A DNA stretch of 56,268 nucleotides. Origin: Candidatus Zhuqueibacterota bacterium. Lineage in GTDB: Bacteria; Zhuqueibacterota; Zhuqueibacteria; Residuimicrobiales; Krinioviventaceae. The first letter of the stretch is position 1, and every line of letters starts with the position of its first letter. The stretch covers positions 1-56,268 of the forward strand of contig JAFGJB010000193.1 of NCBI GenBank assembly GCA_016929295.1, in the 5' to 3' direction. Position numbers and translations under genes: made by a program. Below the pieces are notes generated by a model. That model was not told where the DNA came from. It ran no database searches and saw only the letters and a program-made list of their open reading frames with translations. Below are positions 25,000 to 33,849 of this stretch, piece after piece.

Positions 25000-26376
25000 T
25001 CACGGCAATGTCGTCGCCTTCGCGGCGTCCAGCAGCGAGCTCCGTTGCACAATCACATTCCCCATTCCCGTCGCCTCGGCGGGCCCGGCGATCACTTCCA
25101 GTCCTGTCTCCTCGGCGGTCAACCGATTCAACAGCCGATTTTTCGCGCCGCCGCCGACAATGTGCAGACGCTGCACTGGCTGCGGCAGCATGCTGTTCAG
25201 ACTGTCGAGCACCTGCTTGTATTTGCGCGCCAGACTTTCGAGGGCACAGCGGATATACTGGCCTTTGCTTGCCGGAACGGGCTGGCCGCTATCGCGACAG
25301 TATTTCGCAATGGCGGCGGGCATGTTGATTGGATTGGTGAATACACCATCGTCCGGGTCGAGATGGCAGGGTGAGGGCCCGGCCGCTTCAGCCAGTTCGG
25401 TGAGCTCGTCGTAGCTCAGCTCCTCACCCCCCTTCGCCCAGTCGGATCTGCAGCGCTGCACCAGCCAGAGACCGGCGACATTTTTGAGGAAACGGATCGT
25501 GCCATTGACGCCGCCCTCATTGGTAAAGTTGTTGGCGAGCGCGGCGTCGTTGATGATCGGTTGCGGCGATTCGACGCCGATGAGCGACCAGGTGCCGGAG
25601 CTGAGATAGGCCCAGTTGTCACCAGTGGCCGGCACTGCCGCCACAGCGCTGGCCGTATCATGACAGGCGGGCGCCACGACAGCGACTCGCGGCAGTCCGG
25701 CTTCTTCGGCGATCTCTTGCCGCAGTTGTCCCAGACGCGTGCCGGGCGGCACAATCTCGGGCATGATGTGCAGAGGCAGCTGCAGGCGCTCGAAAATCTC
25801 TTTCTCCCAGGTTCGGCTCCAGGGATTCAAAAGCTGCGATGTCGAAGCGATGGAGTATTCCGAAACCATCTCACCGGTGAGAAAATAGTTCAATAGATCG
25901 GGGATGAACAGCAGTTTTTCCGCCACCTCGAGCAGCGGGTTCTCCTCCTCCACCAGCCGCAAAAGCTGGAATATCGAGTTGAAGGCCATGAACTGGATGC
26001 CCGTCTTTTTATAGAGTTGTTCACGCGGGATCCGTTCAAAGGCATGGCGCATGGACTCGGCGTTCATGTCGCGATAAGCATAGGGATTGCCGAGCAGGAC
26101 GCCGTGGCGGCCGATCAGACCAAAATCCACTCCCCAGGTATCGACGCCGAGGGAGCGGATGTCGCGGTGTCCGGCTTGCGCTGTCCTGGCAAGACCGATC
26201 TTGATTTCATCAAAGAGCTGCAAAATATCCCAGTGATAGTGGCCGTTGAGGTGCACCATGCGATTGGGGAAGCGGTGCGTCTCTTCGAGCCGCAGCCCCT
26301 CTTTTTCATAAATGCCGACAAGCGCGCGACCGCTGGAAGCGCCGAGATCAAAGGCGAGATATTTTTCAAGTGCCAT
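25000..26376 (-). CDS. rhaB: Rhamnulokinase
   Basis: A 458-residue FGGY-family sugar kinase that phosphorylates L-rhamnulose at O-1 using ATP. The N-terminal phosphate loop FDLGASSGRALVG (about 9-21), SLGVDTWGVDFGLIG, the Y-RDMN stretch and the C-terminal VGGGAKNRLLNRLTAE-type adenosine motif are all in place and closest to RhaB. AAGGA lies five bases before the ATG. No rhamnose isomerase, aldolase or transporter gene is in the window, so the pathway must be completed elsewhere. It follows the DUF4838 lipoprotein gene by 98 bases in the same direction, which suggests joint use in plant- or exopolysaccharide breakdown. Confidence 0.88.
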   Translation of the reverse strand: MALEKYLAFDLGASSGRALVGIYEKEGLRLEETHRFPNRMVHLNGHYHWDILQLFDEIKIGLARTAQAGHRDIRSLGVDTWGVDFGLIGRHGVLLGNPYAYRDMNAESMRHAFERIPREQLYKKTGIQFMAFNSIFQLLRLVEEENPLLEVAEKLLFIPDLLNYFLTGEMVSEYSIASTSQLLNPWSRTWEKEIFERLQLPLHIMPEIVPPGTRLGQLRQEIAEEAGLPRVAVVAPACHDTASAVAAVPATGDNWAYLSSGTWSLIGVESPQPIINDAALANNFTNEGGVNGTIRFLKNVAGLWLVQRCRSDWAKGGEELSYDELTELAEAAGPSPCHLDPDDGVFTNPINMPAAIAKYCRDSGQPVPASKGQYIRCALESLARKYKQVLDSLNSMLPQPVQRLHIVGGGAKNRLLNRLTAEETGLEVIAGPAEATGMGNVIVQRSSLLDAAKATTLP

Positions 26377-26474
26377 GAGAGTCCTTCTTCAGCTATCAAC
26401 TTGTAAAGGGCAGCGGGAGATTAAAAGGAGCTGACAGATATAACATGAAACGGTCCCATCCACCTCGACGGATT

Positions 26475-28718
26475 TCATTCGCCTTCTTCTGCAATGAGAC
26501 GTTCGATCATCTCTCCGATGCCCGAAGCACTGAGACCGTCGCCGTCGCCAAACATCGGCGCCGGAATGCGATATCTTCGCAACTCTTCCACATTGCGAAT
26601 CAGGCGGAAAATTGCCTCGTCCTTGATATACTCATCATCGGGACGGCGAGTAAAGTAAGAGATGACGTTATCATAAAGATGGATCATGCGTTCGGCGTAC
26701 TGCAATTCCTCGTCCAGCTCCTGGATGCGCAACTGCAGGGTTGCCGGCAGGTTCTCTGCCAGCAGCTCATCCATGAGAAATCGCGCCTCAAATATGAGGT
26801 GGTACGTGCTCTCCCACAAGTTATTAAAGTCGATGGAGGTGGTCGATGTCCCCTCGACGAAGCGCTCGTTCATTTTGATGAGCCCTGATCCGGCGCTTGC
26901 CGCGTCTTTCAGGCCGGCATAGTCTCGCTGCGGCAAAAAATAGCGCCACGTCGTGATGGTCGACATGGCCAGCTCAAGTCGTTCCATATAGTCTTCAACA
27001 GTCTTGGAAACTCCAGGATAAAACAGGGTGAAAAATTCCTGTTTCAAGGTGTCCGTCGCCACATGCGCATCCCATGTCTGACGGGCGAATTGATAATTGG
27101 TGAGGACCTGAACACCGCTGCGGCGAAATCGAACATGTTGGAAATTGATGCCTCGCACGCCCAGATCCGCAAAAGCCGGTATGTCATTTGACATGGTGTT
27201 GGAGGGCAGGACGGGGAGGTTGTGAAAATAATCGGCATTGTAATTCTCGGCGATATTGATGTCGCCATCGTACAGCTTTTGCTTTCCCAGCCAGCCCCAG
27301 AGGTTTTTGGCAAACCAGATATTGATGTCCATGCACTTACTGTCAATGATGAGATGATTGAAACAGCGCGGACCGGTGAACAGAAAAACAGCGCTGTACT
27401 CCGTGGCAAAATCTTTTGGCACGGCGATGGTCGGAGTGGCGAGCGCTGAATTTTGTGCATAGCCGTGGATGTAAATCCGTCGATGCAAAGTATCATTTTT
27501 GCGAGCTTTTGTGATTGCTTTGTTCACATGGTACATGAGATACAGGAGTTTGTCCCCGTCGTTGCCCATTTGCCGGCATTTTTGACATGTACACCAGATA
27601 TCGGGCGACCACAAGTCGACGATGTCGCACGTCTTCCATTCGCCATAACAGAGTTTGTCGACAATGGTCTGCGAAAATTCCCTGATGGCCGCCGGATAGG
27701 AGAGGCAGATGTGGGAATAGCCTGCGGCGACGCGACGGTGATCCGAGGTGTCCTCTTCGATGCCAAACCATTCCGGATGCGCCTCGACATAGGTGAGTTT
27801 ATCATCCTTGTTTAGATCACCCTTGAAAAACTCGCTGATGATGTAGGGATCCATCGGATATTGATCATCACCCTGAAAGAGAGGATGATTATAGCGATAC
27901 TGATATTGCGGTTTGAGCAGTGTGGTAAAGACGTCCTTGCGTCCCGTATTGAGCAATATGCCGCGCTGCTTCAAGGCGCCAATATCGTTTTGCAGATTGG
28001 CAAAGAGATTGAGGCGATTACGGCCCATCCATGCAATGAACAGACTGTCCGCAGGTGCGTCGCGGCGTTGTGAATCGATCCAAAAGCCGCGGATCTTGAA
28101 AGATGGCGCAACATAGAGATGCATGTTGTAAATGCCGACTTTTGCATAATGCGGAATATAGTCGCCGTTTATATCCGGTGCGAACCAGCGAACGCCCCAG
28201 CGGCTCAGCAGCTCATAAACAGCATAGAGAACAGCGATGGACGAGCGACCTGACAGCACCAGGCCTTGATAGCTATCCAGAGAAAAGGAATCGATGCGCA
28301 GCGCCTGATCGCCCGCTGATCGATGCTTTCTCCATGCCCGCCTGATCTGTTTGCGCACTTTGGTAAAATCATCGTGTTGCGGGGCGCCGAGAAACAGCAG
28401 ATTACCCGAGTCAGGAATGGAATCCAGATCAACGACAGGGATATGGCTTTTGGGCACGCCGATGATGAGACTGAGGTAGTGCTGCAATTCAATGGCCGCC
28501 AGGGCCAGACGACAAATGTCATCATCCTGCGTATCGGCATCGAACCAGTCAATGGTGTCATGGGCCGCACAGGCGTGCTGAACGGATGGATAATCGCCCA
28601 GATCCAGGACAATGGTGCAGGGCACGTTGCGATCGATGAGTTCAAATAGCTGTTCTTTTGGCGCGCAGGAGAAAAAAAGCAGGGCACAGGCGAAAATCAC
28701 TCTCAATCGACTGGCCAT
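26475..28718 (-). CDS. DUF4838 lipoprotein, glycoside-hydrolase-like
   Basis: A 747-residue lipoprotein; the signal ends in LLFFSC, a lipobox with cysteine 18. The layout fits DUF4838 proteins, which resemble alpha-glucuronidase (GH67)-type enzymes. An N-terminal alpha/beta domain carries AVYELLSRWGVRWFAPDI, common to GH20- and GH67-like N-terminal domains. A barrel region follows with FKIRGFWIDSQRRDAP and IVDLWSPDIWCTCQKCRQM, where cysteine-bearing CxC..C is typical of the family. Substrate is not known. AGAGG precedes the ATG. Its first residues (MASRL) repeat those of the TPR lipoprotein downstream of 31501. The rhamnulokinase gene follows. Confidence 0.65.
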   Translation of the reverse strand: MASRLRVIFACALLFFSCAPKEQLFELIDRNVPCTIVLDLGDYPSVQHACAAHDTIDWFDADTQDDDICRLALAAIELQHYLSLIIGVPKSHIPVVDLDSIPDSGNLLFLGAPQHDDFTKVRKQIRRAWRKHRSAGDQALRIDSFSLDSYQGLVLSGRSSIAVLYAVYELLSRWGVRWFAPDINGDYIPHYAKVGIYNMHLYVAPSFKIRGFWIDSQRRDAPADSLFIAWMGRNRLNLFANLQNDIGALKQRGILLNTGRKDVFTTLLKPQYQYRYNHPLFQGDDQYPMDPYIISEFFKGDLNKDDKLTYVEAHPEWFGIEEDTSDHRRVAAGYSHICLSYPAAIREFSQTIVDKLCYGEWKTCDIVDLWSPDIWCTCQKCRQMGNDGDKLLYLMYHVNKAITKARKNDTLHRRIYIHGYAQNSALATPTIAVPKDFATEYSAVFLFTGPRCFNHLIIDSKCMDINIWFAKNLWGWLGKQKLYDGDINIAENYNADYFHNLPVLPSNTMSNDIPAFADLGVRGINFQHVRFRRSGVQVLTNYQFARQTWDAHVATDTLKQEFFTLFYPGVSKTVEDYMERLELAMSTITTWRYFLPQRDYAGLKDAASAGSGLIKMNERFVEGTSTTSIDFNNLWESTYHLIFEARFLMDELLAENLPATLQLRIQELDEELQYAERMIHLYDNVISYFTRRPDDEYIKDEAIFRLIRNVEELRRYRIPAPMFGDGDGLSASGIGEMIERLIAEEGE

Positions 28719-28840
28719 ATCCGTACCTCTTCATGGTTGATGACAGGGAAGACTCGCAGTCTGAGGCTCGTCGATGGACAAGCTACGATTGAAAAGATAA
28801 TGAATTTCCCCAAATGTTGCCAGGGAAATTTCCAATGTTG

Positions 28841-29194
28841 TCACTGTTTGATATAGCGCGCGACTTTGTCCAGTTTGCGATCAACGTAAATCTGCAGCGC
28901 CCCGACAATTCCGTGTGAACGTAGCAGCTTTTGGAACCGGGATCGAATTTCAGCGATAAAACTTTCGAGGTCGGCATAATCCTGCGGCTGCATGGCGTTC
29001 AGTATCTTTTGAAAAGAATGGACGCCAAGCAATTCATTCTTAAAGGTGGCCAGATTTTGCATGAATACATTTTGCGAAATGTCGCCATGCTCCAGTCCTT
29101 GTGAACATTCCTGGATGAGATGCTCAATGTCCGTCGACAGGTCCTCGAGCTCCATATGCAAAATCGTCAGATAGTTTTGATTTATCGCCCGCAT
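28841..29194 (-). CDS. Small helical protein of unknown function
   Basis: A 117-residue protein, predicted almost entirely helical from its heptad-like hydrophobic spacing (LTILHMELEDLSTDIEHLIQ, then ESFIAEIRSRFQKLLRSH). There is no signal peptide or membrane segment. GGAGG stands six bases before the ATG, which makes it a likely real gene. I do not recognise the family. It is between a TPR lipoprotein gene upstream and the DUF4838 gene downstream, all on the minus strand, with gaps near 80 and 120 bases. Confidence 0.5.
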   Translation of the reverse strand: MRAINQNYLTILHMELEDLSTDIEHLIQECSQGLEHGDISQNVFMQNLATFKNELLGVHSFQKILNAMQPQDYADLESFIAEIRSRFQKLLRSHGIVGALQIYVDRKLDKVARYIKQ

Positions 29195-29272
29195 GCCAGC
29201 CCTCCGTCTTTATTCGACTGACAAATGAACGGCCATAGTTGCCTGCATTTATAATAACAGCAGGCGAAGCTT

Positions 29273-31501
29273 TCAGCTTCCCGGCGGCGCGAGAAATTCG
29301 TCATCGATTGTCAGCCCGAGCTCCCGGGCTCGCCTGATGTGTTCCTGCGCCTCGTTCGTGCGTCCGAGATTGTGATATTGAATCGCCAGCGCATAATGGG
29401 TGCGCGCATTTTTCTCATCGGATTGCAGGGCGCGCTGCAGAAAGGCGATGGCTTGTTCATACTCCTTTTGCTCGCCGCGGAGCAGTCCCATGCCGTAGAG
29501 CGCCTCGGCCTGGTTGGGATTCAGTTCAAGCGATTGCTGCAAGAATAGCTCGGCTTCTGTGAGGAGTTTTGTCTTGATGTAAACGAGACCCTGCGCAGCA
29601 AGGAAAAGAGAGTTGTCCATTGTCAATGACGCTGCCGTTTGGTACTCTTCAAGGGCCAGGTCCCATTGACCGACGAACTCTCTCTGTTTGCCGGTGAGAT
29701 AATGGCTGAAGGCGCGCTCATAGTCAGCTTCGTCAAACCGCTGCAGAGAATCCAGCACCCCGGCATAGAGTTCGTGGAAATCGATATGATTGCGGTTGAG
29801 CTCTATGGCCTTTTGCAGGTGCAAAGCGGCGTCGGCAAAATCCTCTTGTTGAGCCAATACATCGCCGTAAATGAAATGAACGACGGCATCGTCCGGATTC
29901 ATCGCGGCAGCGCGTGCGAGCGATGAGCGGGCGAGCTCAGTTTGACCAAGAGCGAACTGAATTTGACCTTTCATCGCCACGGCTCTGGCCAGGTTCGGTG
30001 AGAAGCCAAGCGCCTGATCGCACGCCTCCTCCGCCCAGCGCAGAGAATCGGACGCAAACAAGCTGTGCGCTTGATTGAGTCTGGCCTGCGCCAACATCCG
30101 GTTTGCCCCCAGGCGATCACCCTTGTTTTGATAGATGAGGGCGAGGTTTTCGTATGGCTGTACGAGCAGAGGCTGAAGAGCAATTGCCTGTTCAAAATCT
30201 TTTTTCGCTTCATCCAGTCGTCCGATGAGCAGTTTTGCCTTGCCGAGATTATTGAACATCATGGCGTAATCGGCGGCCAGCTGTGAGACATCAACGCAGC
30301 CGCTGAACAGATCGCTGACGCCCTGTGCGAGCTGCCCTCCCTGGGCGAAATAGCGCGTCTCCATATAGTGCGGATAGAGCTGCAGCGCTTTTTGATAGGC
30401 CAGCTGCGCTTCAGCGGGATTGTCTTTTTCAAGAAAAGCATTGCCGAGACTGTTATACACGAGCGCATAACTGGAATCGAGCGCAATGGCTTTGCTGAAA
30501 GATTTGAGCGCCAGATTTGTTTGCCCCAGCGACATGTATATGTTGCCGCGCTGCAGATAAAACATGGCGAATGTGCTGTCGATTTGAATGGCGCGACTGA
30601 TATAATTGAGAGCATGCGCCGGATTATCCACTTTGTCGAGCGCGATGGAGAGATTGAACAGCACCGGTGACGCTGTGCTGTCGATTTTTAAAGCGCGATA
30701 AAAATCATCGATTGCGCTGTCGTATTGTTGCTTGTTCACCAAAATGAGCCCGTGGTTATTGAGCGCGCTGATCATGGCGGGATCAAGGCGAAGGGATTTT
30801 TCATAATACGCTTGCGCCTGCTCGAGGTCGCACTTGCGCGCAAAGCAGTTGCCCAGATAATAGTAGACAGAAGCATTGGAAGGCTTGAGCTGTGCCGCGC
30901 GAGCGAAATTTTCAATGGCCAGGTTCAACTGGCCTCGTTCATAATAATAGGCGCCTGAATTGATATAATGGGAGTCTTGGTCCGGTTGCAGCTGAACGGC
31001 TCTTTTAAAATGCGCTTCCGCTTTACGATATTGCTGCGTCCTTTCATATATTTGCCCTAAAAGGGAGATGGCGTCGACAAATGCGGGATCGCGCTGCAGA
31101 GCTTGTTCGGCTGCTGTCTCGGCGAGGGCGTACTGTTTTTGCGCTAAATAGATGTATCCCATATTGGAGTATGCGCGAACGTATGCCGGCTGCAGACGAA
31201 TGGCCGTCTGATAGTAATAGAGCGCCGAGTCCAGTTGGCCGTTTTTATGAAACGCCACTCCCAGATTGGTCTGTTTTTGCGGATCATTGGGGGCTATGGC
31301 GGCGGCCTGGCGAAAATAAAAAACAGCCTGCGCGTTATCGCCGGCATTCAAGGCCGCTTCGCCTTTTTCAGCATAGTAGGACGCGGAACTTGAGAGCAGT
31401 TGCTGAATGCGTTGCTCCTCCTCTTGCCGGCGTTTTTCGCGGATTCCGCCGCAGCTGAGAAAAAAAAGCAACACAAAAATGAAAGCAAGTCGACTAGCCA
31501 T
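29273..31501 (-). CDS. TPR-repeat lipoprotein
   Basis: A 742-residue lipoprotein: signal MASRLAFIFVLLFFLSC with a lipobox ending at cysteine 17, a charged linker, then tandem TPR units of 34 residues to the end (at least sixteen can be read). The repeats carry the usual G/A-Y-x-A-P spacing, for example GDNAQAVFYFRQAAAIAPND. An in-frame ATG at 31546 exists, but 31501 opens directly on the signal peptide and has AAAGGA 7 bases upstream, so it is chosen. It should be a protein-binding scaffold facing the periplasm or surface; the partner is unknown. Confidence 0.8.
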   Translation of the reverse strand: MASRLAFIFVLLFFLSCGGIREKRRQEEEQRIQQLLSSSASYYAEKGEAALNAGDNAQAVFYFRQAAAIAPNDPQKQTNLGVAFHKNGQLDSALYYYQTAIRLQPAYVRAYSNMGYIYLAQKQYALAETAAEQALQRDPAFVDAISLLGQIYERTQQYRKAEAHFKRAVQLQPDQDSHYINSGAYYYERGQLNLAIENFARAAQLKPSNASVYYYLGNCFARKCDLEQAQAYYEKSLRLDPAMISALNNHGLILVNKQQYDSAIDDFYRALKIDSTASPVLFNLSIALDKVDNPAHALNYISRAIQIDSTFAMFYLQRGNIYMSLGQTNLALKSFSKAIALDSSYALVYNSLGNAFLEKDNPAEAQLAYQKALQLYPHYMETRYFAQGGQLAQGVSDLFSGCVDVSQLAADYAMMFNNLGKAKLLIGRLDEAKKDFEQAIALQPLLVQPYENLALIYQNKGDRLGANRMLAQARLNQAHSLFASDSLRWAEEACDQALGFSPNLARAVAMKGQIQFALGQTELARSSLARAAAMNPDDAVVHFIYGDVLAQQEDFADAALHLQKAIELNRNHIDFHELYAGVLDSLQRFDEADYERAFSHYLTGKQREFVGQWDLALEEYQTAASLTMDNSLFLAAQGLVYIKTKLLTEAELFLQQSLELNPNQAEALYGMGLLRGEQKEYEQAIAFLQRALQSDEKNARTHYALAIQYHNLGRTNEAQEHIRRARELGLTIDDEFLAPPGS

Positions 31502-31583
31502 GCTGATCCTTTCTTTGAAAAACAACTTTGAATGACGGCGATGCAAACAATCAATGACGCGACTGCGAATGGTTGCTTATGAT

Positions 31584-31611
31584 ATTATAGCCAAGTTCGA
31601 CACAGAAACAA
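31584..31611 (-). promoter_or_regulatory. Promoter of the TPR lipoprotein gene
   Basis: On the minus strand TTGTTT (31611-31606) and a perfect TATAAT (31589-31584) are spaced by 16 bases, about 80 bases upstream of the ATG at 31501. A TTGACT lies six bases further upstream but the spacing is too long. Confidence 0.45.
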
Positions 31612-31647
31612 AGTCAATTATTAATCTGGCCATTAATATTTATGCAG

Positions 31648-31744
31648 CCAACAAGGGGTGGCTTGGAATTGCCAAATATTTGAAATAATTGAAATCATTT
31701 TACTTGCAACAATTCTCTTGCGTATCCGAGCCACCCCTTGTTGG
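31648..31744. repeat. Nineteen-base inverted repeat pair, possible miniature element
   Basis: CCAACAAGGGGTGGCTTGG at 31648-31666 is repeated inverted at 31726-31744 with 18 of 19 bases matching, around a 59-base AT-rich centre. No clear target duplication flanks it. It could be a small non-autonomous mobile element, or a long hairpin at the end of the transcript. The second arm is 66 bases beyond the stronger peptidase terminator. Confidence 0.5.
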
Positions 31745-31810
31745 GATTAATGTGAATATAAAGGTGGCCGGATTGATAACAACAGAGCGAAGCGAATTGC
31801 TCCGCAGACA

Positions 31811-31840
31811 AAAAAGCCAACCCTCCCGGATTGGCTTTTT
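31811..31840 (-). terminator. Intrinsic terminator of the oligoendopeptidase gene
   Basis: AAAAAGCCAA at 31811-31820 and TTGGCTTTTT at 31831-31840 form a perfect 10-base dyad with a 10-base loop, directly after the stop at 31845 on the minus strand. The minus-strand product ends in a run of six T. The symmetric A/T ends could also stop transcription from the other side. Confidence 0.8.
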
Positions 31841-31844
31841 CGCA

Positions 31845-33722
31845 TCAGATGCCCTTTTTCTGTACTATCTTTTCTATCTCATCCATCACCCGATTCATCT
31901 TGGCCATTGTCTTGTCAAACGGCTCGGCCGTCCTCATATCGACGCCGGCCTTTTTCAGGATGTTGATGGGATAATCGGAACCGCCGGCCGAGATGAACGA
32001 GAAATAATTGTCAACGGCGCCTTTTTCTCCCAGCAGCACTTTTTCAGAGAGTGCAGTAGAGGCACAAAAGGACGTGGCGTATTGATAGACGTAAAAGTCT
32101 CTATAAAAATGAGGGATGAATGCCCATTCGTAGGCGTGCACATCATCGATGATGCATACACCTTTATCGTGGCCGTAATAGCGACGAAGGATGTCGCCAT
32201 AGAGGTTGGTCAAGGTCTCCGATGTCAACGCCTCGCCGCTTTCCGCCATTTCATGCATTTTCAATTCAAACTCGGCGAACTGCGTCTGGCGAAAGACCGT
32301 CCCTTTCAGGCCATCGAGATATTCCATCAACAGCGACAGAATGATATCGTCGTCTTTGATTTCCTTGAGCATATAATCGATCAGCAGGGCTTCATTGAAC
32401 GTCGAGGCCACTTCGGCGACAAAGATCGAATAATTTGCCAGCTGGAAGGGCTGATTTTTATTGGAGTAATAACTATGCATCGTGTGTCCCAACTCATGCG
32501 CGATTGTGCTCACATCGTTATACTTGCCGTTAAAGTTCAGGAGTATGAACGGATGCTCATCATAGGCGCTGCCCCACGAGTAGGCGCCGGACTGTTTTGC
32601 CGTCGTTGGATAAACATCGATCCAGCGCTCCTGAGTCGCTTTTTTGACGGTATTGACATAATCGTCGCCGAGCGGTGCAAAGGCTTTGGTGATGACATCA
32701 TATGCGCTATCAATGGTATAGTCCAGATCAACTCCCTTGACCGTCGGCGCGTACATATCACTATATTTAAGTTGATCAACGCCAAGCAGTCGGCGTTTGA
32801 TATCAAGATAGCGATGAAATGATGCGAGATTTTTATTGACATTATCAACGAGGCTATGGTAGACATCCGGAGGAATATTGTCGTTATCCAGCGCATTTGC
32901 CAGGCATGACTTATAATTGCGAGCGCGCGTGTAGAAGAGGTGCGCTTTGACGCTGGAGCTGAGAGATGTGGCGAGCGTGCCGCTATAGTTTTTCAGTGCT
33001 GTAAAAAACGCTTGAAAAACGAGCTCTCGGTCCGCGCGGTTTTCTGCAGCACGATATTTGCCGTAACCCGCTGCCGTCAATGTGGCTTTTGTGCCGTCGC
33101 TCAGCTCCACCTCCGGATAGGGCAGTTCTGCATTTGAAAAAACGTTATAGATATCATGAGCGCCGCCGGTGACCAGTCCTGCTTCGGCAATGATCCGCTC
33201 CTCTTTTTCTGACAGTTTGTGCGCTTTCTTGCGCTGCAAATCCTGCAGGTAAAATTTATAGACGCCCAGTCCTTTTTCTTCATTGATAAATTGCTCAATT
33301 GTGGCGGCGTCCATGGCAAGTATTTCGGGTTCGATGAAAGATGATAATGAATTGAATTGGGTGCCCATTTGCTGCACCTGCTGGCTCATGCCCTGGTATT
33401 TTGTGGCACGCGTGTCAAGGTCGGAATTCATGCGGGCGTACATGAACAGGCGCACCCACTCTTTGGAGATATGACTTTGAAAATCCAGGCATTGCAAAAG
33501 CGCTCCCGATGATGACGCGAGCGTGCCTTTAAAATCGAGCACTTTGCTGAACATTCCTTCAAGCTCATCTTTTTTAGCTTTCCAGGCGTCGTCGCTGTCG
33601 TACAGATCAGCCAGATTCCACTTGTATTTCTCTGCCACAGCATCGCGTTCCATCTGGGCGCCGGCCATTTGATTCATATAAAACAGTGATGAGAATATCA
33701 TAATGAGTCCTAGTCTGTTCAT
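31845..33722 (-). CDS. pepF: Oligoendopeptidase F-family M3 metallopeptidase, exported
   Basis: A 625-residue zinc peptidase of family M3B that cleaves short peptides. The zinc motif HELGH is at 409-413, embedded in STIAHELGHTMHSYYSN, and the third ligand region AEVASTFNEALL follows. The N-terminal PepF domain (EKYKWNLADLYDSDDAWKAK) is present. The usual bacterial PepF is cytosolic, but here the ATG at 33722 opens a signal peptide (MNRLGLIMIFSSLFYMNQMAGAQ), so the enzyme probably works in the periplasm. GGGAC precedes this ATG; the in-frame ATG at 33749 is less likely. It follows an M49-like peptidase gene and a TonB-dependent receptor on the same strand. Confidence 0.88.
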   Translation of the reverse strand: MNRLGLIMIFSSLFYMNQMAGAQMERDAVAEKYKWNLADLYDSDDAWKAKKDELEGMFSKVLDFKGTLASSSGALLQCLDFQSHISKEWVRLFMYARMNSDLDTRATKYQGMSQQVQQMGTQFNSLSSFIEPEILAMDAATIEQFINEEKGLGVYKFYLQDLQRKKAHKLSEKEERIIAEAGLVTGGAHDIYNVFSNAELPYPEVELSDGTKATLTAAGYGKYRAAENRADRELVFQAFFTALKNYSGTLATSLSSSVKAHLFYTRARNYKSCLANALDNDNIPPDVYHSLVDNVNKNLASFHRYLDIKRRLLGVDQLKYSDMYAPTVKGVDLDYTIDSAYDVITKAFAPLGDDYVNTVKKATQERWIDVYPTTAKQSGAYSWGSAYDEHPFILLNFNGKYNDVSTIAHELGHTMHSYYSNKNQPFQLANYSIFVAEVASTFNEALLIDYMLKEIKDDDIILSLLMEYLDGLKGTVFRQTQFAEFELKMHEMAESGEALTSETLTNLYGDILRRYYGHDKGVCIIDDVHAYEWAFIPHFYRDFYVYQYATSFCASTALSEKVLLGEKGAVDNYFSFISAGGSDYPINILKKAGVDMRTAEPFDKTMAKMNRVMDEIEKIVQKKGI

Positions 33723-33849
33723 TATTGTCCCTTTCCTAATTTGTGGCAACGAGTCAATCTTTGATGTACCTGACTGCTCGACGATTCACTTTTTTCTACA
33801 ATGATCTGTTACGGAGACTCTGTTCGTTGTGTTTCAAATGATGCAGATA

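Larger units (their letters stand above)
31502..31844. other. Gap with long inverted repeat, terminator and promoter
   Basis: No gene is supported. The gap holds the promoter of the TPR gene (31584-31611), a 19-base inverted repeat pair (31648-31744) and the terminator of the peptidase gene (31811-31840). A + strand frame starting at 31689 runs into the peptidase gene and is an antisense shadow. Confidence 0.55.

Noticed and set aside
24818..25414. 198-codon + strand frame starting in the AT-rich gap and running opposite rhaB
   Set aside because: The minus strand encodes complete rhamnulokinase motifs; the product here is low-complexity with no ribosome site.
31689..32822. 377-codon frame on the + strand opposite the PepF gene
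   Set aside because: The minus strand carries the HELGH peptidase. The antisense frame has no domain and starts in an intergenic repeat.
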